64,000 bases of DNA. It comes from JABDJL01 sp047614505. GTDB lineage: Bacteria > Pseudomonadota > Gammaproteobacteria > Xanthomonadales > SZUA-36. Numbering within the stretch: the first letter of the stretch is position 1; every line of letters begins with the position of its first letter. The translations under genes were made by a program, and so were the position numbers. The stretch covers positions 94,726-158,725 of the forward strand of contig JBLHGQ010000001.1 in NCBI GenBank assembly GCA_047614505.1, in the 5' to 3' direction. Shown here piece after piece: positions 24,574 to 34,358 of the stretch. The notes beneath the pieces were generated by a model. That model made no database searches, was not told the DNA's origin, and saw nothing but the letters and a program-made list of their open reading frames with translations.

Positions 24574-26445
24574 TTATTTGGTGCGGGATTCTGCCTTCTT
24601 TTTGCCTTTCTTGTTCAGCTTCAGATTTTTATGTCTTTGTTTGTGCGGATTCTTGTTAGGTGTTTTATTTGGTGGTCTGGCTTTGGGCTCTTCCTTTTTT
24701 ACCGGTTCTTCACCCATTCTGGAAATATCCAGCCGGTTTCCACACACGCGGACTTTTTTGAGATCCTGAAATATATCATTAGGAATGCCGGAAGGCAGGT
24801 CAACCAGGCTGTATTGGTCGTGAATATCAATGTGACCAATATGTTGACCGTCAAGACCAGCTTCATTAGTGATCGCGCCGACAATATTGCCCGGTTTTAC
24901 ACCATGCAGATGTCCCACTTCAATTCTGAAACGCTCCATGCCCTCATCGGATTTTGCTTTTGCTTTGCGCCGGGGTGGTTCGCTGCCGTCATTTCGATCA
25001 TTCCGTTCTTTTTGTACGCTGTGATTTTCACGGGTCTTCTCATCGTGTCGGCCCCGGTTGGCTGGACGATCCCTGTGATCATTCGGATTCCTCTCCCGCC
25101 TGGGCTGTCTGTCCACCTCAGGTTTCATCAGCAAAGGCTGATCTCCGATGGCGAGTTTTGCCAGTGCTGCAGCGATTTCTAATGCTGGGACATCGTGCTC
25201 CTGTTGATACTGCTCGATCAGGCTTTGTACAAAATCCAGCTTGCCTGCTGCCAAAGTGTCACTGATGCCCTGTTTGAATTTTGCGATTCTCTTGTTGTTC
25301 ACGACTTCAGTGGAGGGCAGTGCAAGCTGTTCTAATTTTTGCCGGGTTGCATTCTCAATAGCACCCAGCATTCGTCGTTCGCGTGGCGCGACGAATAAAA
25401 TTGCATCGCCTGTTCTACCCGCTCGGCCGGTTCTACCGATACGGTGAATATAGGCTTCAGTATCGGAAGGAATATCATAGTTAATAACCAGGCTAATGCG
25501 ATCTACATCCAGGCCCCGCGCCGCGACGTCGGTTGCGACCAGGATATCCAGAGTGCCCTTTTTGAGGCGGCTAATCATTTGCTCGCGTTGCTTTTGTGCC
25601 ATATCGCCGTTAATTGCAGCCGCTGAGTAGCCTCTCGCTTCGAGGCGTTCTGCCAGTTCCACAGTTGCTATTTTAGTGCGTACAAACATCAGTACTGCGT
25701 CAAATGGTTCAACTTCCAGGATGCGGGTAAGCGCATCAAGCTTATGCATTCCACTCACCAGCCAGTAACGTTGCCGTATACCTTCGGCTGTAGCTGTTGA
25801 TGTCTTTATGGCAATTTCTTGAGGGTCCCTTAAATGTTTGCGTGCAATTCTTTGAATTTCCGGCGGCATGGTGGCCGAAAACAGAGCCATTTGTCGGTCG
25901 TTTGGTATTTGTTCGAGCACCCACATCACGTCATCAATGAAACCCATTCGAAGCATCTCATCCGCTTCATCAAGCACCAGAGCCTGCAGGCCATCAAGCC
26001 TTAATGTTCCCTTGCGCATATGGTCCATAACCCGACCAGGAGTGCCGACTACTACGTGTACTCCACGTCTTAACTGCCTTAACTGCCCTGAGTAATCCTG
26101 ACCACCATAGATTGGTAAAACGTGAAACCCCTTCATATGGGAGGCATATCGCTGGAACGCTTCTGCTACCTGGATTGCCAGTTCACGGGTTGGTGTGAGC
26201 ACCATGACCTGTACATTGGTTTGTTGCAGGTTTATCCGTGCCAGTAAGGGCAACGCAAATGCAGCCGTTTTGCCGGTACCTGTTGGCGCATGACCCAATA
26301 AATCCAGGCCCATTAACAGTTGTGGAATGGCCTGCGCCTGAATCGGGGTGGGCGTTTCGTAGCCAACTTCATCGAGTGCGCTGATCAGCGGCTCGGGAAG
26401 ATTAAGCTCGCGAAAGGCAGGTAGAGAAGGATGAATATCAGACAT
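24574..26445 (-). CDS. deaD: ATP-dependent DEAD-box RNA helicase DeaD/CsdA
   Basis: The 623-residue protein has the helicase core in the first ~380 residues: Q motif (TPIQAQAIP), motif I APTGTGKTAAF, motif II DEADEML, SAT, and motif VI HRIGRTGR. It is followed by a DbpA-type RRM domain near 480-555 (FRIEVGHLHGVKPGNIVGAI) and a long basic tail of Lys, Pro and Asn. This layout is that of CsdA/DeaD, a cold-shock helicase acting in ribosome assembly and mRNA decay. It is divergent from dbpA, with 102 bases between the starts of the two coding regions' leader parts. Confidence 0.93.
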   Translation of the reverse strand: MSDIHPSLPAFRELNLPEPLISALDEVGYETPTPIQAQAIPQLLMGLDLLGHAPTGTGKTAAFALPLLARINLQQTNVQVMVLTPTRELAIQVAEAFQRYASHMKGFHVLPIYGGQDYSGQLRQLRRGVHVVVGTPGRVMDHMRKGTLRLDGLQALVLDEADEMLRMGFIDDVMWVLEQIPNDRQMALFSATMPPEIQRIARKHLRDPQEIAIKTSTATAEGIRQRYWLVSGMHKLDALTRILEVEPFDAVLMFVRTKIATVELAERLEARGYSAAAINGDMAQKQREQMISRLKKGTLDILVATDVAARGLDVDRISLVINYDIPSDTEAYIHRIGRTGRAGRTGDAILFVAPRERRMLGAIENATRQKLEQLALPSTEVVNNKRIAKFKQGISDTLAAGKLDFVQSLIEQYQQEHDVPALEIAAALAKLAIGDQPLLMKPEVDRQPRRERNPNDHRDRPANRGRHDEKTRENHSVQKERNDRNDGSEPPRRKAKAKSDEGMERFRIEVGHLHGVKPGNIVGAITNEAGLDGQHIGHIDIHDQYSLVDLPSGIPNDIFQDLKKVRVCGNRLDISRMGEEPVKKEEPKARPPNKTPNKNPHKQRHKNLKLNKKGKKKAESRTK

Positions 26446-26547
26446 TAAAAGTTCCTGGTAAAAACATATACAGTCACGGCGCGACCGGGCGCGCAGTATA
26501 ATGCCCCTCGCAATGAATTAGCCAGCAATCTAATCCTCAGGAAGGTA

Positions 26548-26589
26548 ATGAATTCAAAACAAATTTGGGCACAAGCCAATGTCTGCTGA
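26548..26589 (+). CDS. Possible 13-residue leader peptide overlapping the dbpA start
   Basis: An ATG at 26548 is preceded by AGGAAGG, a good ribosome site, and opens 13 codons ending in TGA at 26587-26589. It overlaps the dbpA ATG at 26579 in another frame. The dbpA ATG itself has no visible ribosome site, so ribosomes loading at the leader and re-initiating would explain dbpA translation. Alternatively one base was lost and this is an extended N-terminus, or the start is mis-set. No homology is known to me. Confidence 0.4.
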   Translation: MNSKQIWAQANVC

Positions 26590-27982
26590 TGGTTTTTCCA
26601 GTCTGTTTATTTCAAAAACCCAGGTAGCTAATCTACACGATCTGGGTTATTCGAAGATGACAGCGATTCAGGCAATGAGTTTGCCACATATTTTGAAGGG
26701 CAAGGACCTGATTGCCAGAGCAAAAACAGGTAGCGGTAAAACTGCTGCTTTTGGGATAGGAATTCTGGAACAGATAAATCCCCGGTTTTTTGGTGTGCAG
26801 GCTTTGATTCTTTGCCCGACCAGAGAACTGGCTGATCAGGTGAGCAAGGAATTGCGACGCCTGGCGCGCAGTATCCCCAATATCAAGTTGGTGTCACTGT
26901 GTGGCGGTAAACCATTTGGGCCACAGAAGGCATCGCTGGAAAACGGAGCCCATATTGTCGTCGGAACGCCTGGTCGAATTCATGACCACTTAAGTCGCAA
27001 AACTTTAGTCCTCGAGGGGCTTATAACCCTGGTACTGGATGAAGCTGACAGAATGTTGGATATGGGTTTTGCAGATGTGATGTCGGTGATTATTGCGAAA
27101 ACCCCGAAATCACGACAAACACTTTTGTTTTCAGCTACATATCCGGAAGAAATAAGAAAGATCAGTCGTACAATTCAAAACGATCCAATCACTGTCACGG
27201 TTGAGGAAACCCATAAGGCCGGCGTCATTGACCAATTGTTTTACGAGATCAAGAAACACGAGCGTAACGAAACGCTGTGGGCTTTGTTGGCGCATTACAA
27301 ACCTGAATCGACGCTGGTGTTTTGCCATACAAAAAAACAATGCGACGAAGTTGCATCATTTCTTAAAGGTAGAAGGGTTGATGCGCTCGCGATTCATGGT
27401 GATCTGGAACAAAAAGAACGTGACCAGGTGCTGGTGCAATTCGCCAATCATTCCTGCTCAGTGCTGGTAGCCACCGATGTCGCAGCTCGTGGGCTCGATA
27501 TCAAGTCTTTGGCTGCGGTTATCAATTTCGAGCTACCGCATGACCCGGAAATTTATGTGCACCGTATTGGTCGCACGGGTCGGGCAGGGGAAACGGGCAT
27601 TGCGCTGAGTATGTTCACTGAGGCGGAACAATTTCGCACCAGAGCGATTGAAGCTTATCTTTCGACACCCTGCATTATGGATGTCCCGGCATCACTGGAT
27701 CGCGAGTCCGGTTTTACCTTGAAAGCGTCAATGGTGACAATTCAAATCGATGCCGGGCGTAAACATAAGATACGGCCTGGTGATATTTTGGGGGCGCTTA
27801 CCGGTGAGGCCGGCTTGCCTGGATCCCAAATAGGTAAAATCGATATTTTTGAAATGATGAGTTACTTTGCACTGGAACAGGGTGCAGTGCGACAGGCGCT
27901 CAGTTACTTGGCTAATGGTAAAATTAAAGGCCGCAATGTTCGTGCGCGCCAGCTTGGAAAAAAGGGAAAACATGACCAATAA
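26579..27982 (+). CDS. dbpA: ATP-dependent RNA helicase DbpA
   Basis: DbpA unwinds RNA next to hairpin 92 of 23S rRNA during large-subunit assembly. The 467-residue protein has the core motifs AKTGSGKTAAF, PTRELADQV, DEADRMLDMGF, SAT and HRIGRTGRAG, and a C-terminal RRM domain (TIQIDAGRKHKIRPGDILGA and EGAxRQAL region) that recognises 23S rRNA. The length and N-terminal start resemble E. coli DbpA. It has no clear ribosome site and overlaps a short leader frame. The yehS-like gene starts within its last 11 bases, so the two are co-transcribed. Confidence 0.93.
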   Translation: MSADGFSSLFISKTQVANLHDLGYSKMTAIQAMSLPHILKGKDLIARAKTGSGKTAAFGIGILEQINPRFFGVQALILCPTRELADQVSKELRRLARSIPNIKLVSLCGGKPFGPQKASLENGAHIVVGTPGRIHDHLSRKTLVLEGLITLVLDEADRMLDMGFADVMSVIIAKTPKSRQTLLFSATYPEEIRKISRTIQNDPITVTVEETHKAGVIDQLFYEIKKHERNETLWALLAHYKPESTLVFCHTKKQCDEVASFLKGRRVDALAIHGDLEQKERDQVLVQFANHSCSVLVATDVAARGLDIKSLAAVINFELPHDPEIYVHRIGRTGRAGETGIALSMFTEAEQFRTRAIEAYLSTPCIMDVPASLDRESGFTLKASMVTIQIDAGRKHKIRPGDILGALTGEAGLPGSQIGKIDIFEMMSYFALEQGAVRQALSYLANGKIKGRNVRARQLGKKGKHDQ

Positions 27983-28433
27983 CGATATTCTGAGACGAAT
28001 CCGATATACCCTGGATATGGGTGACGACAAGGTAATTGACGTATTTTCACAAGGTGACCTTGAAGTCACTCGTGCGCAGATCAGTGACTGGCTAAAAAAG
28101 GAAGAAGACCCGGATTACAGGAAATGCACGGACCCGGTTTTTGCTGCTTTTCTCAATGGCCTGATTAATGACAAGCGTGGAAAAAAAGAGGGGCCGCCAC
28201 GACCAACAGAGCAGAAATTGGACAACAACCTGATCCTGACCAAACTGAAGATTGCCCTGAATTTACAAGCAGATGAGCTCGTTGATGTGATGAAATCTGG
28301 TGGTTTGAGTCTGAGCAAACATGAACTGAGCGCATTTTTTCGAAAAGCCGGACACAAACATTATCGCGAGTGCAAAGACCAGAGTTTGAGAAGCTTTTTA
28401 AAAGGAATACAAAAAAAGTACCGCGACACTTAG
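27972..28433 (+). CDS. yehS: DUF1456 (YehS-like) protein
   Basis: A 153-residue protein made of two tandem DUF1456 repeats: NNDILRRIRYTLDMGDDKVID at the start and NNLILTKLKIALNLQADELVD from about residue 77, each followed by a helical SxxWLKK or LSAFFRK block. The function of YehS is unknown; the small helical domains look like nucleic-acid or protein-binding modules. The ATG at 27972 overlaps the end of dbpA by 11 bases, so coupling to an rRNA helicase suggests an RNA-related role, but that is only context. Confidence 0.88.
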   Translation: MTNNDILRRIRYTLDMGDDKVIDVFSQGDLEVTRAQISDWLKKEEDPDYRKCTDPVFAAFLNGLINDKRGKKEGPPRPTEQKLDNNLILTKLKIALNLQADELVDVMKSGGLSLSKHELSAFFRKAGHKHYRECKDQSLRSFLKGIQKKYRDT

Positions 28434-28603
28434 AACAGAAACTGAACCGTTCGGAACTACCTGATGCCACATGCTTGTCGTATCCGAATTGATTAAGTCA
28501 TTCACCATTCGGCTTATTTAGACTTCCCATTAACGTTCTCATGGCCCCAAAACGATTGGCATGTCCCACAATGGCATCTTAATCAAGAATACACGGGAAA
28601 GTC

Positions 28604-29677
28604 ATGAATCATATGAAGCTAATTTTGGTAATGCTGCTGCTGGTTGGATTTACTACACAGAAGGGCCTTGCAGAGGAATTACCGATGAATCCCGACCTGT
28701 TTGGTGAAAATGCCAGGTTGCCTTGAAGGCCCAATGGAGCAGTTCGGTCGTCATCTGGGCCAGTGGAAAATCGAGGATTCTGAATACCAGAAAGAGGATG
28801 GAAGCTGGAAAGACGGTGTCGGGGCGCAGTGGGATTTTGTGTGCCTGGGTAACGGGGCAGCGATTCAGGATTTCTGGATGCCCAATGATGGTGGCACAGG
28901 CACCAATCTTCTCACCTGGAACAAAGAAACGGAATCCTGGGATATTGCCTGGACCATAACTGGTTTGTCCGGCTTTGCCCATATTGGGGCTCAAGAAGCA
29001 GATGATGGAAGTATCGTGATGAGTTACAAATCACCCATTCCTACGCCGCCAAGAAGAATCACATTCTTCCCTCCCGAAACCAATAGCTGGAACTGGAAAT
29101 TGGAGATCAGCCTGGATGAAGGTGAGAACTGGGTGGAGGTTTACCGTATTAAAGCCACCCGGCTTTTTGAGCGTCTTCACAATCCGCTGCTCCACCACCA
29201 CCAGCACACTGTGAAAATCACGACAGATTTTCTGACTGGGATTTTTGGGTCGGCGAGTGGAATGTATATAGCAATGATGAAGCGCGAACTTTTCAAGGAA
29301 CAAATTCCGTCACAGCACACTATCACCATTGTCTGATTAAAGAGGATTGGGTTTCTGCGGGTGGAAGTGGCGGGTTTTCAATTAATTATTTTAATCCGAA
29401 TAAGGATGAGTGGCGGCAAACCTGGGTGGCAAATGGTTATTCAATTGATTACACAGGCGGTTTGAATGATGCAGGTGCAATGGTTCTCGTTGGTGAGATT
29501 TATAATTATGCGAAGGGTGTAACACAGAAAATGCGCGGTATTTGGACCCCAGAGGAAAATGGCGACGTCATTCAGCGCTTTGATACTTTCAATGCCGAAT
29601 CAAATGAGTGGCAAGTCTGGTTTGAAGGGCGCTACGTCAGGAAAGAAAACGACACAAACCCTCCCGCTGTCGAGTAG
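28604..29677 (+). pseudogene. Exported two-domain lipocalin-like (DUF1579-type) gene with two frameshifts
   Basis: ATG 28604 opens a signal peptide and short linker, then the frame stops at 28732. A frame one base later, usable from about 28712, carries a first domain with MEQFGRHLGQWKIED and LLTWNKETESWDIAWTITG up to about 29170. The original frame resumes with a Pro-rich linker and DRFSDWDFWVGEWNVY, a second domain of the FDFWVGEW type, to TAG at 29675. The two shifts cancel, as expected if one base was gained near 28720 and one lost near 29172. Both look like single-base events, so sequencing error is possible, but as written no full protein is made. Confidence 0.75.
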
Positions 29678-29725
29678 AATTTGGCTAAGCAGTATCGAAG
29701 AAAGGGCTCCGACCAGAGGATATAA

Positions 29726-30898
29726 ATGCAAACACTGGATAGAAAGTTCCGTTTTGACTCAATTGACCAGCTTCGCGGCCTGGTTATCGTGTTAATGGCC
29801 CTGGATCATGTCCGTGACTTCTGGACACCGTTTGCCTTTCAGCCTGAAAATCTGGAGCTCACCTCACCTGAGCTCTTTTTTACCCGCTGGGTTACGCACT
29901 TTTGTGCACCTGTTTTTATCTTCCTTACCGGCATGAGCGCGTTCCTGTTCGAGAACAAGGGCAATAGCAAAGCGACGGTACGAAATTTCCTGATAACGCG
30001 CGGTATCTGGCTTGTTTTTATCGAATTCACAGTGGTGAATCTATCCTGGAAATTTAGTTTCGCACCATGGGGTTTTGGCCAGGTGATTTGGGCAATTGGT
30101 GTCAGCATGCTGGCGCTTTCTGCATTAATTTACCTCCCAAAGAAGATTGTTTTTGCCATTGGGGTGGCAATGATTGCGGGGCATAACCTGCTTGATCCTA
30201 TACAGGCTGAGAGCTTTGGTTCATCCGCCTGGATTTGGAATATGTTGCATCAGCCAGGAATGGTACAACTGTTCGATGGTGGATTCGGGCTCTTTTTTGC
30301 CTATCCACTGATTCCCTGGATCGGCGTGATGGCCGTTGGTTATGCATCTGCACCTTGGTTTTTCAGTAATCCTCAGGAGTTCTCAAGTAAGGCCATCAAG
30401 ACTGGCCTGATATTGAGTGTTGCCTTTGTTCTAATCAGGTACACCAATTGGTATGGCGACCCCGAGGTATGGACGTCTCAAGCGAGAGGAAGCATTTACA
30501 CTTTTATTTCATTCTTGAATTTGCAGAAATATCCGCCATCTTTGCTATATCTGTTGATGACATTGGGGCCTGCGTTGATGTTATTGGGTTATCTGCAAAA
30601 GGCCAATCTTGCATTGGCTGCTCCATTTACCCTGTTTGGCCGCGTTCCGTTCTTCTTCTATGTGATTCATGTTGCATTTCTTCATGCAGTGGCCATGGTT
30701 TATTTTGGACTCACAATCGGGTCATATGGTGCAAATTGGCAAATGCAGGGGCCTGGTGCACACCCTGCTGCTTATGAGCCCAGCTTGTTACGCGGTTATA
30801 TTGCGTGGGTACTTATTAGTATTGTGATGTATTACGCCTGTCGCTGGTTTGCCGGTGTTAAGCAACGTCACGATCACTGGGTACTGAAATACCTCTGA
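29726..30898 (+). CDS. DUF1624/heparan-alpha-glucosaminide N-acetyltransferase-like membrane protein
   Basis: The 390-residue integral membrane protein has about ten helices. The N-terminus FDSIDQLRGLVIVLMALDHV, with RDFW next, is the signature of the DUF1624/YeiB-like acyltransferase group, where the Asp-His pair is thought to be catalytic; members transfer acyl groups to periplasmic sugars. The helices end near the C-terminal YYACRWFAGVKQRHDHWVL. No operon partner other than the M16 peptidases 20 bases downstream. The substrate is unknown. Confidence 0.85.
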   Translation: MQTLDRKFRFDSIDQLRGLVIVLMALDHVRDFWTPFAFQPENLELTSPELFFTRWVTHFCAPVFIFLTGMSAFLFENKGNSKATVRNFLITRGIWLVFIEFTVVNLSWKFSFAPWGFGQVIWAIGVSMLALSALIYLPKKIVFAIGVAMIAGHNLLDPIQAESFGSSAWIWNMLHQPGMVQLFDGGFGLFFAYPLIPWIGVMAVGYASAPWFFSNPQEFSSKAIKTGLILSVAFVLIRYTNWYGDPEVWTSQARGSIYTFISFLNLQKYPPSLLYLLMTLGPALMLLGYLQKANLALAAPFTLFGRVPFFFYVIHVAFLHAVAMVYFGLTIGSYGANWQMQGPGAHPAAYEPSLLRGYIAWVLISIVMYYACRWFAGVKQRHDHWVLKYL

Positions 30899-30918
30899 AT
30901 ACTTAAGGGATAGACATT

Positions 30919-32274
30919 ATGAAAATTTTTATTAAGCTCACCGTCGGGCTGACGCTGCTTTGTCTCGCTACCGGGAACCTGGTTGCTGCCTCAGATGAGA
31001 AGATTCTTCCGTACCCGATTCATCAACATCGACTTGATAACGGCTTAAACGTTGTCACCGTGCCTTTCGACTCACCCGGCCTGGCCGCCTTCTACATCAT
31101 TACCCGGGTCGGAGCGCGCAACGAGGTTGAACCGGGTGTGACCGGCTTTGCGCATTTTTTTGAACATATGATGTTCCGGGGTACAGATAAGTATTCAAAA
31201 GCTGAATACAGTGAGGCGCTTAAGTCAACGGGTGCTGCCGCCAATGCCAACACCTCTCAGGATCGGACCGAGTACCATATGACCGGTAATGCGGCAAAGC
31301 TGGACCTGATGTTTGAACTCGAAGCTGACAGGTTTATGAACCTGAACTATTCAGAGCATGACTTCAAAACCGAGGCGGGCGCTGTAAAAGGCGAATACAC
31401 CAAGAATTTCGCCAGCCCTTATAGCCAGATCCGGGAAAAACAATCCGAAACTGCCTTTACCACCCACACCTATTCCCATACGACCATGGGATATTTTAAA
31501 GATATCGTCGATATGCCTAACCAGTTTGAGTATTCGAAGAAATTTTTCGACCGCTATTACCGGCCGGAATACAACACCATTCTGGTCGTTGGAGATGTCA
31601 CTCCCGAGCAGGTGAATGTATTGTCTGAGAAATATTTTGGACACTGGGAAAGTGGTAGCTATGAATCTGTCGTACCAGTAGAGCCTGAGCAAAACGAAAC
31701 CCGCTATACGCATTTGCAGGACAACAGCATTCCAGCTTACTTGAGCATGAGTTACAAAGGGCCCGCATTCAGCGATTCTGACATCGACATGCCTGCGCTT
31801 GATGTGTTGTCTTCAATTGTATTTTCGAATACTTCGGATCTGTTCAAACAACTGGTGTTGGAAGAACAAAAGGTTCGCTTTTTGGGTGGAGGCGCCCAGG
31901 ACAGCAGGGACCCAAATCTGTTCACGATTCAGGTATCAATGGTTGAAAAGGACGATATGGCATATGTAATGGAAGAAATCGAGAAAGCCATCGCCAAGGT
32001 ACAAGTCGAAGATGTTGACGAAGAATTGTTACAACGCACCAAATCCAACCTCAAGTATGGCTTCGCCATGGGCATGGACACGCCGGATGCGATCGCAGGT
32101 TCCTTGAGTCACTACATTCAGTTAACCGGTGATCCCGAGTCCCTGAACCGGCTTTACTCCTTATACGACAAAGTAACGCTCGAAGATATCAAGATGGTTG
32201 CCAATAAATACTTCAAGCCGGAGCACCTGACCATTGCAACCATATCCGATGATGAACAGGGAGCATTGAAATGA
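30919..32274 (+). CDS. M16 zinc peptidase, catalytic subunit-type
   Basis: This 451-residue exported protein (signal peptide 1-24) has the inverted zinc motif HFFEH at residues 79-83 and a downstream Glu in the ELEADRFMNLNYSEHDFKTE region that completes the site. The arrangement is that of pitrilysin-family proteases. Its stop overlaps the start of the following M16-like gene (ATGA at 32271-32274), which lacks the zinc motif. Such active/inactive pairs are common in M16, the second forming the partner half of the degradation chamber. It acts in the periplasm or outer membrane. Confidence 0.92.
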   Translation: MKIFIKLTVGLTLLCLATGNLVAASDEKILPYPIHQHRLDNGLNVVTVPFDSPGLAAFYIITRVGARNEVEPGVTGFAHFFEHMMFRGTDKYSKAEYSEALKSTGAAANANTSQDRTEYHMTGNAAKLDLMFELEADRFMNLNYSEHDFKTEAGAVKGEYTKNFASPYSQIREKQSETAFTTHTYSHTTMGYFKDIVDMPNQFEYSKKFFDRYYRPEYNTILVVGDVTPEQVNVLSEKYFGHWESGSYESVVPVEPEQNETRYTHLQDNSIPAYLSMSYKGPAFSDSDIDMPALDVLSSIVFSNTSDLFKQLVLEEQKVRFLGGGAQDSRDPNLFTIQVSMVEKDDMAYVMEEIEKAIAKVQVEDVDEELLQRTKSNLKYGFAMGMDTPDAIAGSLSHYIQLTGDPESLNRLYSLYDKVTLEDIKMVANKYFKPEHLTIATISDDEQGALK

Positions 32275-33833
32275 GACGTTCTTCAAAAACCTCCCTGAAA
32301 TTATTTACTTTAATTACAGCGGTAGCGCTGGTAATGCCGGCAATGGCGATGGATGTTACCGAGTTGAAACTGGAAAACTCCAATAAAATGGTTTTCAAAG
32401 TCCGCTTTGATAACGGATCAATCGCTGATCCTGATGACAAGAAAGGACTTACTGCAGCTACCGCCTCTTTGATGGGGCAGGGTGGTGCCGGCAGTATGGG
32501 TTATGCGGAAATTCAGGATAAATTGCACCCATGGGCGGCAAATTATTTTGTTAGTGTCGACAAGCAAGTCACCACATTTACATTTCAGGTCCCATTGGCT
32601 TTTGTTGACGAGTTCTATCCCATAGTAAGAGATGTAATCCTCTCGCCAAATTTCGCGGACCGGGATTTCAGCCGAACGCTCAAACAGCAACAAAATTATG
32701 TCGATCAGACTGTACGTGCCTCATCGGATGAGGACTACAGCAAATTTGCACTTGAGCATCAGTTGTTTCGCGGTGGCAATATGGAGCACCTGGTGCAGGG
32801 AACATCAGCATCGGTAAAAAGCTTCACGCTGGATGATATCAAAGCGCATTATCAAAGGGCGTTCACCAGACAGAATGTTTCAATCGGAATCGCCGGTAAT
32901 TTTAGCGATGCACTTTTGAAACAATTCAAAGCTGATGTGAGCCAGTTGCCGGATTCGGCTTTTGTTCCACTGATACCATCAAAAGCAAGAGTTGCTTCGG
33001 GTATTGAAGTGGAAATTATTTCCAAGCAGGGTGCATTCGGTTCCGCCATATTTACCGGCGCCCCATTGGCGATTACCCGGGCAGATGATGAATTTGTTGC
33101 ATTGATGATTGCCAATTCCTGGATGGGTGAGCATCGAAAGTCCTACTCCCGTTTGTATCAGAAAATCCGCGAAACACGGTCGATGAACTATGGGGATTAC
33201 TCCTACATTGAGTGGTACAGTCAGGGTGGCAGTTTCCAACTTCCCCCATCCGGCGTTCCGCGGTCGTCAAACTACTGGTCTATCTGGATTCGGCCGGTAC
33301 AAATCGCCAATCAATTGAAGGAACAATATGCCGAGTTGGCGGATATCAGTATCGGTCATGCTCACTTTGCCCTTCGAATGGCGATTCGTGAATTTGACCT
33401 TTTGATTGAAAAAGGCATGACGCAGGAGAGTTTTGAGGCAACTAAAACATTTTTGCGCAGCTACTCAAAATTATATGCACAAAGCCCGGCACAACAACTG
33501 GGTTGGCTAATGGATTCAAAATTTCATGGCCGAACGGACTACCTTGCTGAACTTGATTCACTGCTGGAGGCTGCAACGCTGGAGGAAGTGAACGTAGCAC
33601 TGCGCAAACATTGGCAGACACAAAATATGTTCGTCACCATTGTGACCGATGAAAGTGAAGCGATGGCATTGGCAGGTAGTCTGATCAGCAATACGCCTTC
33701 TCCGATGAGCTATTCAGACCTGGTTAAATCGGGATTGCCGGCTGATGTGCTGGCCGAAGATGATGCCGTTGCCGTTTATCCTTTGAACGTCAAGAAAGTT
33801 ACGATAGTGGAATCTGAAGACACTTTTAAGTAA
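32271..33833 (+). CDS. M16-like peptidase, non-catalytic partner
   Basis: A 520-residue exported protein with a signal peptide (SSKTSLKLFTLITAVALVMP). It has the M16 fold but no HxxEH: the corresponding early region reads ADPDDKKGLTAATASLMGQG, where the zinc motif would lie. A substrate-binding RxxxxY-like region, YSRLYQKIRETRSMNYGDYS, is kept near residues 290-310. Together with the upstream catalytic gene, overlapping by four bases, it probably forms a two-chain peptidase. The pair is followed by a strong terminator. Confidence 0.9.
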   Translation: MRRSSKTSLKLFTLITAVALVMPAMAMDVTELKLENSNKMVFKVRFDNGSIADPDDKKGLTAATASLMGQGGAGSMGYAEIQDKLHPWAANYFVSVDKQVTTFTFQVPLAFVDEFYPIVRDVILSPNFADRDFSRTLKQQQNYVDQTVRASSDEDYSKFALEHQLFRGGNMEHLVQGTSASVKSFTLDDIKAHYQRAFTRQNVSIGIAGNFSDALLKQFKADVSQLPDSAFVPLIPSKARVASGIEVEIISKQGAFGSAIFTGAPLAITRADDEFVALMIANSWMGEHRKSYSRLYQKIRETRSMNYGDYSYIEWYSQGGSFQLPPSGVPRSSNYWSIWIRPVQIANQLKEQYAELADISIGHAHFALRMAIREFDLLIEKGMTQESFEATKTFLRSYSKLYAQSPAQQLGWLMDSKFHGRTDYLAELDSLLEAATLEEVNVALRKHWQTQNMFVTIVTDESEAMALAGSLISNTPSPMSYSDLVKSGLPADVLAEDDAVAVYPLNVKKVTIVESEDTFK

Positions 33834-33862
33834 GACCAAAGCGAAATTGCCAGTAGAACAAC

Positions 33863-33896
33863 GGGCCGGTTACAGGAAATGTAGCTGGCCCTTTTT
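33863..33896 (+). terminator. Rho-independent terminator after the M16 pair
   Basis: GGGCCGGTTACA, loop GGAAA, TGTAGCTGGCCC and TTTTT form a 12-base-pair stem with one G-T pair, followed by a T-tract. It lies 29 bases after the stop of the second M16 gene, so it ends that transcript before the convergent marR gene. Confidence 0.85.
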
Positions 33897-33918
33897 ATCG
33901 ATCAAAGAAGAGTTACGG

Positions 33919-34341
33919 TCAAAGAAGAGCTTGGGTCAAACCAAGAAGTTGGCCAATTTGCTTACTATCGATCGCAGCGAGATAGCTATCTGTAAAGTGC
34001 CTGAAGCTTTCTGAAGCCTCTGCAAAGATTTGTTGTCCAGTACTGGAGAGTTTAACCAGGCTCACCCGTGCATCACGAGGATTGACCTCCTTTTCAACCA
34101 GATGGATTTTCTCCATGGGGTTAAGTAAGCGGGTTACGCCAGATGCGGTTAAACCAATGCTTTCAGCCAGGTCTATTCGGCGCATGGTTTTATTTGGAGC
34201 GCTATCAAGATGATGCATAACCATGAATTCGGTAAAACTGATTCCATGCATGTTGAGATGGTGGTCACTGCGCTTCTGTGTTCTGGCCATCAGAGTAGAT
34301 AGCGACACAACAAGTTGCATTGCGGGAGTAGATAGAGTCAT
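33919..34341 (-). CDS. MarR family transcriptional regulator
   Basis: A 140-residue winged-helix regulator with FTEFMVMHHLDSAPNKTMRR, then IGLTASGVTRLLNPME as recognition helix and VNPRDARVSLVKLS as wing, all standard for MarR. The ligand is unknown. I chose ATG at 34341 because AAGGA lies 8 bases upstream; an ATG 33 bases earlier lacks such a site. An inverted repeat of TACTTG half-sites lies 18 bases upstream, between this gene and the divergent BNR exoprotein, which is therefore a likely target along with itself. Confidence 0.88.
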   Translation of the reverse strand: MTLSTPAMQLVVSLSTLMARTQKRSDHHLNMHGISFTEFMVMHHLDSAPNKTMRRIDLAESIGLTASGVTRLLNPMEKIHLVEKEVNPRDARVSLVKLSSTGQQIFAEASESFRHFTDSYLAAIDSKQIGQLLGLTQALL

Positions 34342-34358
34342 TGTGATATCCTTGATCA

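Noticed and set aside
24574..28433. Idea that three DEAD-box helicases in one window form an RNA-processing island
   Set aside because: deaD, dbpA and rhlE are ordinary gammaproteobacterial genes and rhlE lies 13 kb away; divergent deaD and dbpA alone are not unusual.
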